Of a DNA stretch of 17,786 bases, positions 1-5,875 are shown piece after piece. The notes under the pieces were generated by a model that was not told the DNA's origin, did no database searches, and saw only the letters and a list, made by a program, of their open reading frames with translations. The translations under genes and the position numbers were made by a program. Source of the stretch: JBBSIG01 sp038232215 (GTDB taxonomy: Bacteria; Actinomycetota; Thermoleophilia; Gaiellales; Gaiellaceae); assembly GCA_038232215.1 (NCBI GenBank), contig JBBSIG010000024.1:1-17786 (forward strand), given 5' to 3'. How positions within the stretch are numbered: the first letter of the stretch is position 1; each line of letters opens with the position of its first letter.

Positions 1-681
1 GCTGAACCGGTAGCCGACTCCCCACACGGTCTCGAGGAAGTCGGGGTGCGAGGGGTCGCGCTCGATCTTCTCGCGCAGGCGGCTGAGGTGCACGGTGACG
101 GTTCCCGTGTCGAGCGCGGCCGAGTAGCCCCAGACGCGATCCATCAGCTGGTCGCGGGAGAACACCCGACGTGGATGGCTCGCGAGGAACCAGAGCAGAT
201 CGAACTCCTTCATCGTCAACCTCAGCTCTTCGCCGCCACTCCTGACCTCGCGGCGCCCGGAGTCGATCTCGAGCTCGCCGAACTCCAGCCGCTCGGCCTT
301 CGGCGCGGTCGGCGTCGAGCGCCGGAGCACCGTCCGTACCCGGGCGGCGAGCTCGCGCGGCGAGAAGGGCTTGGTCACGTAGTCGTCGGCGCCGAGCTCG
401 AGCCCGACGATCCGGTCGGCCTCCTCGCCGCGCGCGGTCAGCATGATCACGGGCAGGTCCGAGCGCGCGCGGATCCAGCGGCAGAGCGAGAGCCCGTCGG
501 TGCCGGGCAGCATCACGTCGAGCACGACGAGGCTGGGAGAGTGCTGCTCGACGAGCGCCCGGGCGTCGTCGCCGTCACCGGCCTCGAGCGTCCGGTAGCC
601 CTCCCGCTCGAGATAGCGGGCGACGACCTCTCGCACGATCGGCTCGTCGTCGACGACGAGAACGGTCTCCACGCTCTGCAT
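1..681 (-). CDS. OmpR/PhoB-type response regulator (3' end cut by window edge)
   Basis: This is a two-component response regulator, phosphorylated by a sensor kinase and then binding DNA. The frame reads from ATG at 681 to the first base of the window, giving 227 residues without a stop. Residues 1-120 are a receiver domain with the acidic pair D11/D12, phospho-acceptor D55 in VVLDVMLPG, T82, and K104 in the TKPFSPREL segment. Residues 130-227 are a winged-helix output domain ending in VWGVGYRFS, the usual C-terminal signature of the OmpR/PhoB family, so only a few residues are missing. GAGG four bases before the ATG could be the ribosome site. The gene lies 38 bases downstream of mutY on the same strand and may be co-transcribed with it. 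A partner histidine kinase would be expected beyond the left edge. The stimulus cannot be told from the sequence. Confidence 0.95.
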   Translation of the reverse strand, partial: MQSVETVLVVDDEPIVREVVARYLEREGYRTLEAGDGDDARALVEQHSPSLVVLDVMLPGTDGLSLCRWIRARSDLPVIMLTARGEEADRIVGLELGADDYVTKPFSPRELAARVRTVLRRSTPTAPKAERLEFGELEIDSGRREVRSGGEELRLTMKEFDLLWFLASHPRRVFSRDQLMDRVWGYSAALDTGTVTVHLSRLREKIERDPSHPDFLETVWGVGYRFS

Positions 682-719
682 ACTGCCTCGGCGTTGCTTA
701 CGCGCGCGTGAAATCGGCC

Positions 720-1436
720 CTACTCGGGGAGCGAGACGAGCCCGGCACGCCGCTCGACGAGGCCGTCGCGGCAGAGAGCTGCGACGGCGTCCCCATCGAG
801 ATCGGCGAGCCGTCTCGGCGATAGGGCGACGAGTCGGAGCGTCTCGGCCCGCCGCTGGCGGAAGGAGCCCTCGAAGCGCGACTGCCTGCGCAGCGGGGCG
901 AAGCGTCGGCCGCGGGAGGGACACTCGGGCGCGAGGGGGCAGCGGGCGCAGCGCGGTACCCGTGCGAGGCAGACCGTGGCTCCCAGGTCCATCAGCGCCT
1001 GAGCGGCCTCCGGCCGGAACGACGCGCCAGTTCGCTCCTGCACGCGGAGCACGTTCGTGTCGACCGGCAGCACGGCCCGCCCCAGGGCGAAGTTCTCGAT
1101 CGCGGCCGCCGTGTAGCGGCCGACCCCCGGCAGCTCCGTCAGATCGGTGGGCCAGCCCGAGGCTGCGACGATCCCCGCCGCTCGCTGGAGGCTGAGCGCG
1201 CGGCGGTTGTAGCCGAGCCCCTGCCAGGCGCGGATCGCCTCCGCGGGAGAGGCCGAGGCGAGAGCCGCCGGCGAGGGCCAGCGCTCGAGCCAGGCGAGAT
1301 AGCGCGGAACGACGCGCTCGACCTGCGTCTGCTGGAGCATCACCTCGCTGACGAGGATGGCGTAGGGGTCGCGAGTCCGGCGCCACGGGAGGTCGCGGCC
1401 GTTCTGCGCGAACCAGGCGAGGAGAGCCGCGTGCAA
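720..1436 (-). CDS. mutY: A/G-specific adenine glycosylase MutY, short form
   Basis: This base-excision repair enzyme removes adenine mispaired with 8-oxoguanine. The 238-residue product shows catalytic E31 within SEVMLQQTQV, a helix-hairpin-helix at about 102-117 (LPGVGRYTAAAIENFA), catalytic D126 in VDTNV, and a 4Fe-4S ligand set C156-X6-C163-X2-C166-X5-C172. Family members are usually about 290-350 residues. This one stops about 65 residues after the iron-sulphur cluster and so lacks a full C-terminal NUDIX-like 8-oxoG-recognition domain. The stretch between D126 and the DLGA motif (150-153) is also about 20 residues shorter than in E. coli MutY. The only start before the in-frame stop upstream is TTG at 1436, with no Shine-Dalgarno site. 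A TACACT hexamer six bases upstream suggests a leaderless message. The gene is divergent from the gltX-like gene with a 25-base gap. Confidence 0.92.
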   Translation of the reverse strand: MHAALLAWFAQNGRDLPWRRTRDPYAILVSEVMLQQTQVERVVPRYLAWLERWPSPAALASASPAEAIRAWQGLGYNRRALSLQRAAGIVAASGWPTDLTELPGVGRYTAAAIENFALGRAVLPVDTNVLRVQERTGASFRPEAAQALMDLGATVCLARVPRCARCPLAPECPSRGRRFAPLRRQSRFEGSFRQRRAETLRLVALSPRRLADLDGDAVAALCRDGLVERRAGLVSLPE

Positions 1437-1442
1437 GAGGCG

Positions 1443-1448
1443 AGTGTA
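1443..1448 (-). promoter_or_regulatory. Candidate -10 element of mutY
   Basis: On the minus strand the hexamer TACACT lies six bases before the TTG start of mutY, so transcription would begin at the start codon itself. No good -35 is seen at 17 bases. Leaderless genes with TANNNT at this distance are common in actinobacteria. It overlaps the opposite-strand candidate TAGATT of the gltX-like gene. Confidence 0.4.
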
Positions 1449-1452
1449 GATT
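1447..1452 (+). promoter_or_regulatory. Candidate -10 element of the gltX-cysS-rlmB-yacP operon
   Basis: TAGATT ends nine bases before the ATG at 1462. An AGGAG at 1454-1458 leaves only three bases to the ATG, a poor Shine-Dalgarno spacing. A transcript starting about seven bases after the hexamer would hold almost no leader. No clear -35 is visible. Confidence 0.35.
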
Positions 1453-1461
1453 CAGGAGACG

Positions 1462-2499
1462 ATGGTCCGGGTCCGATTCGCTCCGAGCCCGACCGGCTCG
1501 CTGCACCTCGGCAACGCGCTGTCCGCGGTCGCGAATCGGCGCTTCGCGGACGAGCGCGGCGGAGTCATGCTGCTCCGGATCGACGACACCGACGCGGGCC
1601 GGAACGTGGAGGGAGGAGAAGCGGCGATCGTGCGCGACCTCGAGTGGCTCGGCGTCTCGTGGGACGAGGGCCCTGTGCGACAGAGCGAGCGCAAGCCTGT
1701 CTACGAGGAGGCGGTGAGCCGTCTCCCGGCCGAGCGCGACGCCGCCGGCGCGACGACCTACCACGGGATCACGCTGCTCAGGGCGGACGCGAGTGCCACC
1801 TACCAGCTCGCGAGCGTGGTCGACGATCTCGAGCTCGGCGTCACGCACGTAATCCGCGGCTCCGATCATCGTGCGAACGCCGCGCTGCACGCGCGGCTCG
1901 CGCGCGCGCTCGGCGGTCGCGCGCCCGAGTACCTCCACCACGGGCTCGTCCTCGCGCCCGGCGGCGGCAAGCTGTCGAAGCGGGATGCAATCTCCGCGCT
2001 CGCCGACCTGCGCGAGGCCGGCATCCCGGCGGAGGCCGCGCGCCGGTACCTCGACGAGCTGGGGCTGCCCCAGCACGACGTCAGGCTCGATCTGCCGCGC
2101 CTGCGCAGGCTGGCGATCGACGCGATCGCGGCCATGTCCGACGAGGCGCTCGCAGAGCGTGCGGGAGCGCCGCCGCAGCTCGTGCCGGCGTTGCGCGGCG
2201 CGCGCGACCTGAACGAGGCGCGCGAGACCGCGAGGGCTCTGCTCGAGTTCGAGCCGGCGAGCCTGCCGGCCGAGGCGGAGCCGACGCTCAGGCGGTTTCT
2301 GGAGCTGCGCGCGAGCGCGAACGGCAGCCTCGACGAGGAGGGGGCGCGAGCCGTCGTCCGAGAGCTCAAGGCGGTCGGCGGCGATCTACGCTCGTTGCGC
2401 CTCGCGCTCACCGGGCGGGAGCGCGGCCCAGAGCTCTGGGCGGTGCTCGCCGCGCTGCCGTACGACGAGACGGTGCGCCGGATCGATGCGGCTCTATAG
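1462..2499 (+). CDS. Compact glutamyl-tRNA synthetase-like protein (GluRS/Glu-Q-RS family)
   Basis: This is a class I aminoacyl-tRNA synthetase of the Glx family, expected to activate glutamate and attach it to a tRNA. The 345-residue protein has the HIGH-type motif HLGN at 15-18 within PSPTGSLHLGNAL, LLRIDDTD at 37-44, the VVDDLELGVTHVIRGSDH segment at 119-136, and a KMSKS-type KLSKR at 170-174. After about 190 it keeps a helical C-terminal region that could serve anticodon binding. Normal GluRS has about 470-500 residues. Here the connective stretch between the QSER segment (about 74) and the LLRADASATYQLA segment (about 105) is only about 30 residues, so the usual insertion with its zinc site is missing. 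It could be the cell's GluRS in reduced form or a Glu-Q-tRNA(Asp)-type paralogue. The last 14 bases overlap cysS, pointing to one operon. Confidence 0.85.
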   Translation: MVRVRFAPSPTGSLHLGNALSAVANRRFADERGGVMLLRIDDTDAGRNVEGGEAAIVRDLEWLGVSWDEGPVRQSERKPVYEEAVSRLPAERDAAGATTYHGITLLRADASATYQLASVVDDLELGVTHVIRGSDHRANAALHARLARALGGRAPEYLHHGLVLAPGGGKLSKRDAISALADLREAGIPAEAARRYLDELGLPQHDVRLDLPRLRRLAIDAIAAMSDEALAERAGAPPQLVPALRGARDLNEARETARALLEFEPASLPAEAEPTLRRFLELRASANGSLDEEGARAVVRELKAVGGDLRSLRLALTGRERGPELWAVLAALPYDETVRRIDAAL

Positions 2500-3772
2500 C
2501 ACGCTCGAGCGCGGCCTCGTCGAGCTTCCGAGTCCGCCCGCGCACGTCGGGATGTACGTCTGCGGCCCGACCGTCTACCAGCGGGCCCACCTCGGCAACG
2601 CGCGCCCGTTCGTCGTCTTCTCGTGGCTGCGCCGGTGGCTGATCGAGCGCGGCTACGAGGTGACCTTCGTCCACAACATCACGGACATCAACGACTCGAT
2701 CTACGAGGCCGCTCCCGGGGCGAGCGCCGAGCTCGCGGAGCAGGCGGCCGCCTGGTACCTCGAGGACACGGCCGCTCTCGGGCTCGGCATGCCCGACCAC
2801 CTGCCGAGGGCGAGCGAGACGATCGACGAGATCGTCGCGATGATCGGGCGTCTGATCGAGGACGGGTACGCGTACGCCGTCGGCGGAGACGTCTACTTCC
2901 GCATCGCGAGGTCTTCCGACTACGGCCGACTGTCCGGTCAGCGGCCGGAGGAGATGGCCGAGCAGGAGCCGAATCCGCTCAAGGAGGACGGGCGCGACTT
3001 CGCGCTGTGGAAGGCGACGAAGCCGGGAGAGGACACGCACTGGCACTCCCCCTGGAGCGTCGGCCGGCCCGGTTGGCACATCGAGTGCTCGGCGATGGCC
3101 GAGAAGCTGCTCGGGCCGAGCTTCGAGATCCACGGCGCGGGCCTCGACCTCGTCTTCCCCCACAACGAGAACGAGTGGGCCCAGTCCCGCGCGCTCGGCA
3201 GCGAGTTCGCGCGCATCTGGATGCACAACGGCCTGCTCCGCTTGACGGGCGAGAAGATGTCGAAGTCGAGGGGCAACATCGCCACGCTCCGCGACGTGCT
3301 GGACGAGTGGGGTCGCGAGACGGTGCTCTTGTACTTCCTGCGTGGGCACTGGCGAAAGCCGATCGACTTCTCGCCGGAGACGATGGAGCAGGCGCGCAGC
3401 GAGGTCGAGACCTTCCGCAACTTCTTCGTCGAGCGGAGTGGCGAGGACGCGGACGCGCGGCGCGGGGAGCTCGCCGAGGCCCTCGACGACGACTTCAACA
3501 CCCCCGAGGCCCTGGCGCTCCTGCACGACTGGCGCGCCTCCGGCGAGGCGGGCGGAGTTCGCTTCGGGCTCGAGCTGTTCGGGCTCGGCTCGCTGGCCGA
3601 GCCGGCGCTCGCCCCGCCGGGACTCCTCTCGCTCGCCGAGCAGCGCCGTGAGGCGCGCGTGCGGCGGGACTTCGGCGAGGCCGACCGCCTGCGCGGCGAG
3701 CTCGCCGCCGCCGGCTGGGAGGTGCGAGACGTCGCCGAGCCGCCCGGCTTCCGGCTCGTCCGCGTGCAGTGA
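2486..3772 (+). CDS. cysS: Cysteinyl-tRNA synthetase
   Basis: This cytoplasmic class I synthetase charges tRNA-Cys. The 428 residues contain the zinc/cysteine site ligands C26 (YVCGPTVY), C201 (WHIECSAM), H226 and E230 (FPHNENE), the HIGH-type HLGN at 35-38, NITDIND at 64-70, and KMSKS at 257-261. The shortened C-terminal part (about 310-428) still holds helical anticodon-region sequence with REARVRRDFGEADRLR, typical of CysRS. Bacterial CysRS is usually about 460 residues, so it is slightly small. The MshC ligase of mycothiol synthesis is related, but the NPLKEDGRDFALWK segment and the C-terminal tail favour true CysRS. The ATG at 2486 lies within the end of the upstream gene (14-base overlap). 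The stop TGA overlaps the GTG start of rlmB by four bases (GTGA), a translational-coupling arrangement. Confidence 0.97.
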   Translation: MRLYSTLERGLVELPSPPAHVGMYVCGPTVYQRAHLGNARPFVVFSWLRRWLIERGYEVTFVHNITDINDSIYEAAPGASAELAEQAAAWYLEDTAALGLGMPDHLPRASETIDEIVAMIGRLIEDGYAYAVGGDVYFRIARSSDYGRLSGQRPEEMAEQEPNPLKEDGRDFALWKATKPGEDTHWHSPWSVGRPGWHIECSAMAEKLLGPSFEIHGAGLDLVFPHNENEWAQSRALGSEFARIWMHNGLLRLTGEKMSKSRGNIATLRDVLDEWGRETVLLYFLRGHWRKPIDFSPETMEQARSEVETFRNFFVERSGEDADARRGELAEALDDDFNTPEALALLHDWRASGEAGGVRFGLELFGLGSLAEPALAPPGLLSLAEQRREARVRRDFGEADRLRGELAAAGWEVRDVAEPPGFRLVRVQ

Positions 3773-4470
3773 ACAGGGAGCTGGTGTACGGGCGGCGCCC
3801 GGTGCGCGAGGCGCTGCGCGGGCGGCGGCAGGTGCTCGAGCTCTGGGCGAGCGAACGGGCGACCCGCGAGCCCTGGCTCTCCGAGGGCCCTCGGGTCAGC
3901 GTCAAGCCCGAGCGCGAGCTCAGCGAGGCGGCCGGTACGCGCGACCATCAGGGCCTCGTCGCCTGGTGCGAGCCGTTTCGCTACGCCGACGCCTACGAGC
4001 TGGCGGCGGGGCCGAAGCCGCTCCTGGCCTGCCTCGACCAGGTCAGCGACCCGCGGAACCTCGGCGCCGTCTGCCGCAGCGCCGAGGGAGCGGGCGCCTC
4101 GGGTGTCGTCCTACCGGCGCACGGGTCGGCACGGGTGACGCCCGCCGTCTGCCGGGCGTCGGCGGGCGCCGTCGAGCACGTGCCGATCGCGGTCGTCACG
4201 AATCTCGCGCGCTACCTCGGCGAGGTGAAGACCGCCGAGCTCTGGGTGCTGGGAGCGGACGCCGACGCGAGCGCTTCGCTGTGGCAGGCAGACCTCGCCG
4301 GCGGGGTCGCCTTCGTGCTCGGGGCCGAGGGGAGGGGATTGCGTCCGCTCGTGCGACGGACGTGCGACGCGCTCGTCTCGATTCCGCTCGCCGGAACCGT
4401 CGACTCGCTCAACGTGAGCGTCGCCGCGGCACTCCTGCTCTACGAGGCGCGGCGCCAGCGCCATGACTGA
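3769..4470 (+). CDS. rlmB: 23S rRNA (guanosine-2'-O)-methyltransferase, RlmB/SpoU family
   Basis: This methyltransferase uses SAM to 2'-O-methylate rRNA; the closest known role is G2251 of 23S rRNA. The 233-residue protein has an N-terminal substrate-binding domain starting VYGRRPVREAL (6-16), then a SPOUT knot. Motif 1 is LDQVSDPRNLGAVCRSAEGAG (89-109, with N98 and R103), motif 2 is FVLGAEGRGLRPLV (182-195), and motif 3 is VDSLNVSVAAALLLYEARRQ (211-230, with N215). The start is GTG at 3769, overlapping the cysS stop in GTGA. The end overlaps the next gene by eight bases. The position right after cysS and before a YacP-like gene matches Bacillus rlmB (yacO), which supports RlmB over other SpoU paralogues such as TrmH. 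Confidence 0.93.
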   Translation: MNRELVYGRRPVREALRGRRQVLELWASERATREPWLSEGPRVSVKPERELSEAAGTRDHQGLVAWCEPFRYADAYELAAGPKPLLACLDQVSDPRNLGAVCRSAEGAGASGVVLPAHGSARVTPAVCRASAGAVEHVPIAVVTNLARYLGEVKTAELWVLGADADASASLWQADLAGGVAFVLGAEGRGLRPLVRRTCDALVSIPLAGTVDSLNVSVAAALLLYEARRQRHD

Positions 4471-4894
4471 GCCGACGCTCTATCTCTTCGACGGCTACAA
4501 CCTCCTGCACGCAGGCGAGTACGAGGACGTGAGCCGGTTACGCGACGCGCTCGCGAGCTTCGTCGCCCTCCACGGCGCCCGGGGCGTGCTCGTGCTCGAC
4601 GGGGTGGGGGCCGACTCGGTGCACGGGCCGCTCGAGGTTCGCTACGCCCCGCACGCCGACACGTTGCTCGAGCGGCTGGCAGCCGAGCGCGGAGGAGACG
4701 AGATCGTCTGCGTCGTCTCGTCGGATGCCGCGCTTCGGGGTGCCACCGGTCCGGAGGTTCGGAAGCGCGGCTCGGCCGCGTTCCTCTCCGAGCTGCAGCC
4801 GGCGGTCCATCGGGAGCCGGGGCCTTCGCGACTCGGCGATCGCGTCGACGCGGAGACGCGCGAGCGCCTGGAACGTCTGCGTCGAGGAAGCTGA
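4463..4894 (+). CDS. NYN/PIN-like nuclease, YacP/Rae1 family
   Basis: This 143-residue protein belongs to the YacP (DUF901) NYN-domain family. The Bacillus member Rae1 is a ribosome-associated endonuclease that cuts mRNA during translation. Visible conserved acidic positions are D10 in LFDGYNLLH, D46 in LVLDG, D66 in PHADTLLERLA and D88 in VVSSDAALRG, which would bind the catalytic metal. A basic GPEVRKRGSAAFLSEL stretch follows at about 96-111, equivalent to the Rae1 GALRKSARELL region. At 143 residues it is shorter than Bacillus Rae1 (about 170) at the C-terminus. The ATG at 4463 overlaps rlmB by eight bases, so it is translationally coupled to it. The family is clear from motif and neighbourhood together; the exact RNA target is not. 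Confidence 0.85.
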   Translation: MTEPTLYLFDGYNLLHAGEYEDVSRLRDALASFVALHGARGVLVLDGVGADSVHGPLEVRYAPHADTLLERLAAERGGDEIVCVVSSDAALRGATGPEVRKRGSAAFLSELQPAVHREPGPSRLGDRVDAETRERLERLRRGS

Positions 4895-4951
4895 CACGGA
4901 GCAGCCGAGTCGAACGCTTGTTCGTATTACGCTGGGTCCCTTGCAAAGGGC

Positions 4952-4980
4952 TTGTAACTCCCGATCGCTCTTGCTATCTT
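4952..4980 (+). promoter_or_regulatory. Promoter of the sigma-H-like gene
   Basis: TTGTAA at 4952-4957 and TATCTT at 4975-4980 are separated by exactly 17 bases, and TGC just before the -10 makes an extended -10 (TGCTATCTT). This is the best housekeeping-type promoter in the window. A start near 4987 would give a leader of about 75 bases before the ATG at 5062. Confidence 0.7.
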
Positions 4981-4986
4981 CCGGCT

Positions 4987-5061
4987 CAACCTGAGGGTGA
5001 GAGTCGCAGCAACACCCTCTGACCGGCGCCCTGAAAAGCGCCCGCAAAGGGGGTATTCGGG
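4987..5061 (+). promoter_or_regulatory. Structured 5' leader of the sigma-H-like gene with competing hairpins
   Basis: GAGGGTG (4993-4999) can pair with CACCCTC (5013-5019). The same segment shifted by one, ACCCTCT (5014-5020), can instead pair with AGGGGGT (5048-5054), which contains the Shine-Dalgarno sequence eight bases before the ATG. A small GGCGC/GCGCC hairpin (5025-5029 with 5038-5042) sits between. The two pairings exclude each other, so the leader could switch the ribosome site between open and closed. This is inferred from the sequence alone. Confidence 0.45.
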
Positions 5062-5727
5062 ATGGCAGCTCGCTCGGCCGCAGCAGTGCAAAGCACACAC
5101 AAAGCTCAACGAGAGCTTGAGGACCTGCAGCTCGTCATGCGCGCTCGCAACGGGGACGGAGGCGCTCTCGACGCTCTCATGCGCCGCTACACGGGCTTCG
5201 TGCGACTGAAGGCGAGCTCGTACTTCCTGGCGGGCGGCGACTCCGAGGACCTCCTGCAGGAGGGCCTGATCGGGCTCTACAAGGCGGTTCGCGATTTTCG
5301 CGCCGACAAGGAGACCTCGTTCCGGAGCTTCGCGGAGCTCTGCGTCACGCGGCAGGTGATCACCGCGATCAAGACCGCGACGCGCTTCAAGCACCAGCCG
5401 TTGAACCAGTACGTCTCGTTCAGCCACACGCCCGCCGGTCAGGACGGCGACGGCGACTGCACGCTGGGCGACGCCCTGCCCGGCCCGAGCGTGGACGACC
5501 CGTCCATCTGCGTGATCTCCACCGAGGAGCTGCAGAGCCTCGTCTTCTGTCTCGGTACCGGTCTCTCCCGGCTCGAGTCGGAAGCGTTGCGGCTCTACCT
5601 CGAGGGCTCGTCGTACGAGCAGATGGCCGCGGAGCTCGGCTGCGACACGAAGACGATCGACAACGCCCTCCAGCGCGTGAAGCGTAAGGTGCTGACGCAC
5701 CAGAAGACCCGCGAGGTCCTGCAGTAG
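5062..5727 (+). CDS. sigH: RNA polymerase sigma factor, sigma-H (SigH/Spo0H) family
   Basis: This sigma-70-family factor directs RNA polymerase to an alternative promoter set. The 221 residues have sigma-2 at about 30-107 (YRYTGFVRLKASSYFL-like core, EDLLQEGLIGLYKAVRDF at 62-79, AELCVTRQVITAIKTATR at 91-108), a short acidic linker at about 122-155, and a sigma-4 helix-turn-helix at about 165-216 (SSYEQMAAELGCDTKTIDNA, then LQRVKRKVL). Those segments match, nearly residue for residue as I recall it, the Bacillus SigH sequence rather than ECF factors. The ATG at 5062 has AAAGGGGG with eight bases of spacing. It has its own promoter and leader and follows the YacP-like gene, as in Bacillus. A 13-bp hairpin starts three bases after the stop. 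In Bacillus SigH drives early stationary and sporulation genes; its role here is unknown. Confidence 0.93.
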   Translation: MAARSAAAVQSTHKAQRELEDLQLVMRARNGDGGALDALMRRYTGFVRLKASSYFLAGGDSEDLLQEGLIGLYKAVRDFRADKETSFRSFAELCVTRQVITAIKTATRFKHQPLNQYVSFSHTPAGQDGDGDCTLGDALPGPSVDDPSICVISTEELQSLVFCLGTGLSRLESEALRLYLEGSSYEQMAAELGCDTKTIDNALQRVKRKVLTHQKTREVLQ

Positions 5728-5730
5728 TTC

Positions 5731-5759
5731 CCGCGAAAAGTGCGAAGCACTTTTCGCGG
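5731..5759. terminator. Hairpin between the sigma-H-like gene and tRNA-Thr
   Basis: A perfect 13-bp stem, CCGCGAAAAGTGC with GCACTTTTCGCGG, has a GAA loop and begins three bases after the sigH stop. It lies between convergent transcription units and can serve both strands. It has no separate T-tract, although the stem itself contains an A4/T4 run. Confidence 0.75.
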
Positions 5760-5766
5760 AGGTGAG

Positions 5767-5839
5767 AGCCGGAGGAGGGACTCGAACCCACGACCTAGCG
5801 CTTACAAGGCGCTTGCTCTACCAGCTGAGCTACTCCGGC
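5767..5839 (-). tRNA. tRNA-Thr, anticodon TGT
   Basis: The minus strand folds into a 73-base cloverleaf. It has acceptor GCCGGAG/CTCCGGC (seven perfect pairs), D arm GCTC/GAGC, anticodon stem AGCGC/GCGCT with loop CTTGTAA (anticodon TGT, reading ACA), variable loop AGGTC, and T arm GTGGG-TTCGAGT-CCCTC with discriminator T. The CCA end is not encoded. One T-stem pair (positions 50 and 64) is T-T rather than a normal pair. It is squeezed between two related hairpins, with only five bases between the upstream hairpin and its 5' end, so it has no obvious promoter of its own. Confidence 0.95.
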
Positions 5840-5844
5840 TTCCT

Positions 5845-5873
5845 CGGGGAAAAAGTGCAGGCACTTTTCCCCG
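5845..5873. terminator. Hairpin between the PLP-enzyme gene and tRNA-Thr
   Basis: CGGGGAAAAAGTGC pairs with GCACTTTTCCCCG apart from one extra A in the left arm, with a very small loop. It begins two bases after the stop of the minus-strand PLP-enzyme gene and is a candidate terminator for it. It shares the AAAAGTGC/GCACTTTT core with the hairpin on the other side of the tRNA. Confidence 0.65.
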
Positions 5874-5875
5874 AT

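Noticed and set aside
46..711. Plus-strand open frame of 221 residues at the left end
   Set aside because: It is the complement of the response regulator, which shows a complete receiver and output domain in the opposite direction.
3769..4470. Alternative assignment of the SpoU gene as TrmH tRNA methyltransferase
   Set aside because: The N-terminal substrate-binding segment and the position between cysS and yacP favour RlmB; TrmH usually lacks this N-terminal extension.
5767..5839. tRNA gene as an integration (att) site of a mobile element
   Set aside because: No integrase, no repeat of the tRNA 3' end and no foreign-looking genes are seen nearby; both neighbours are ordinary chromosomal genes.
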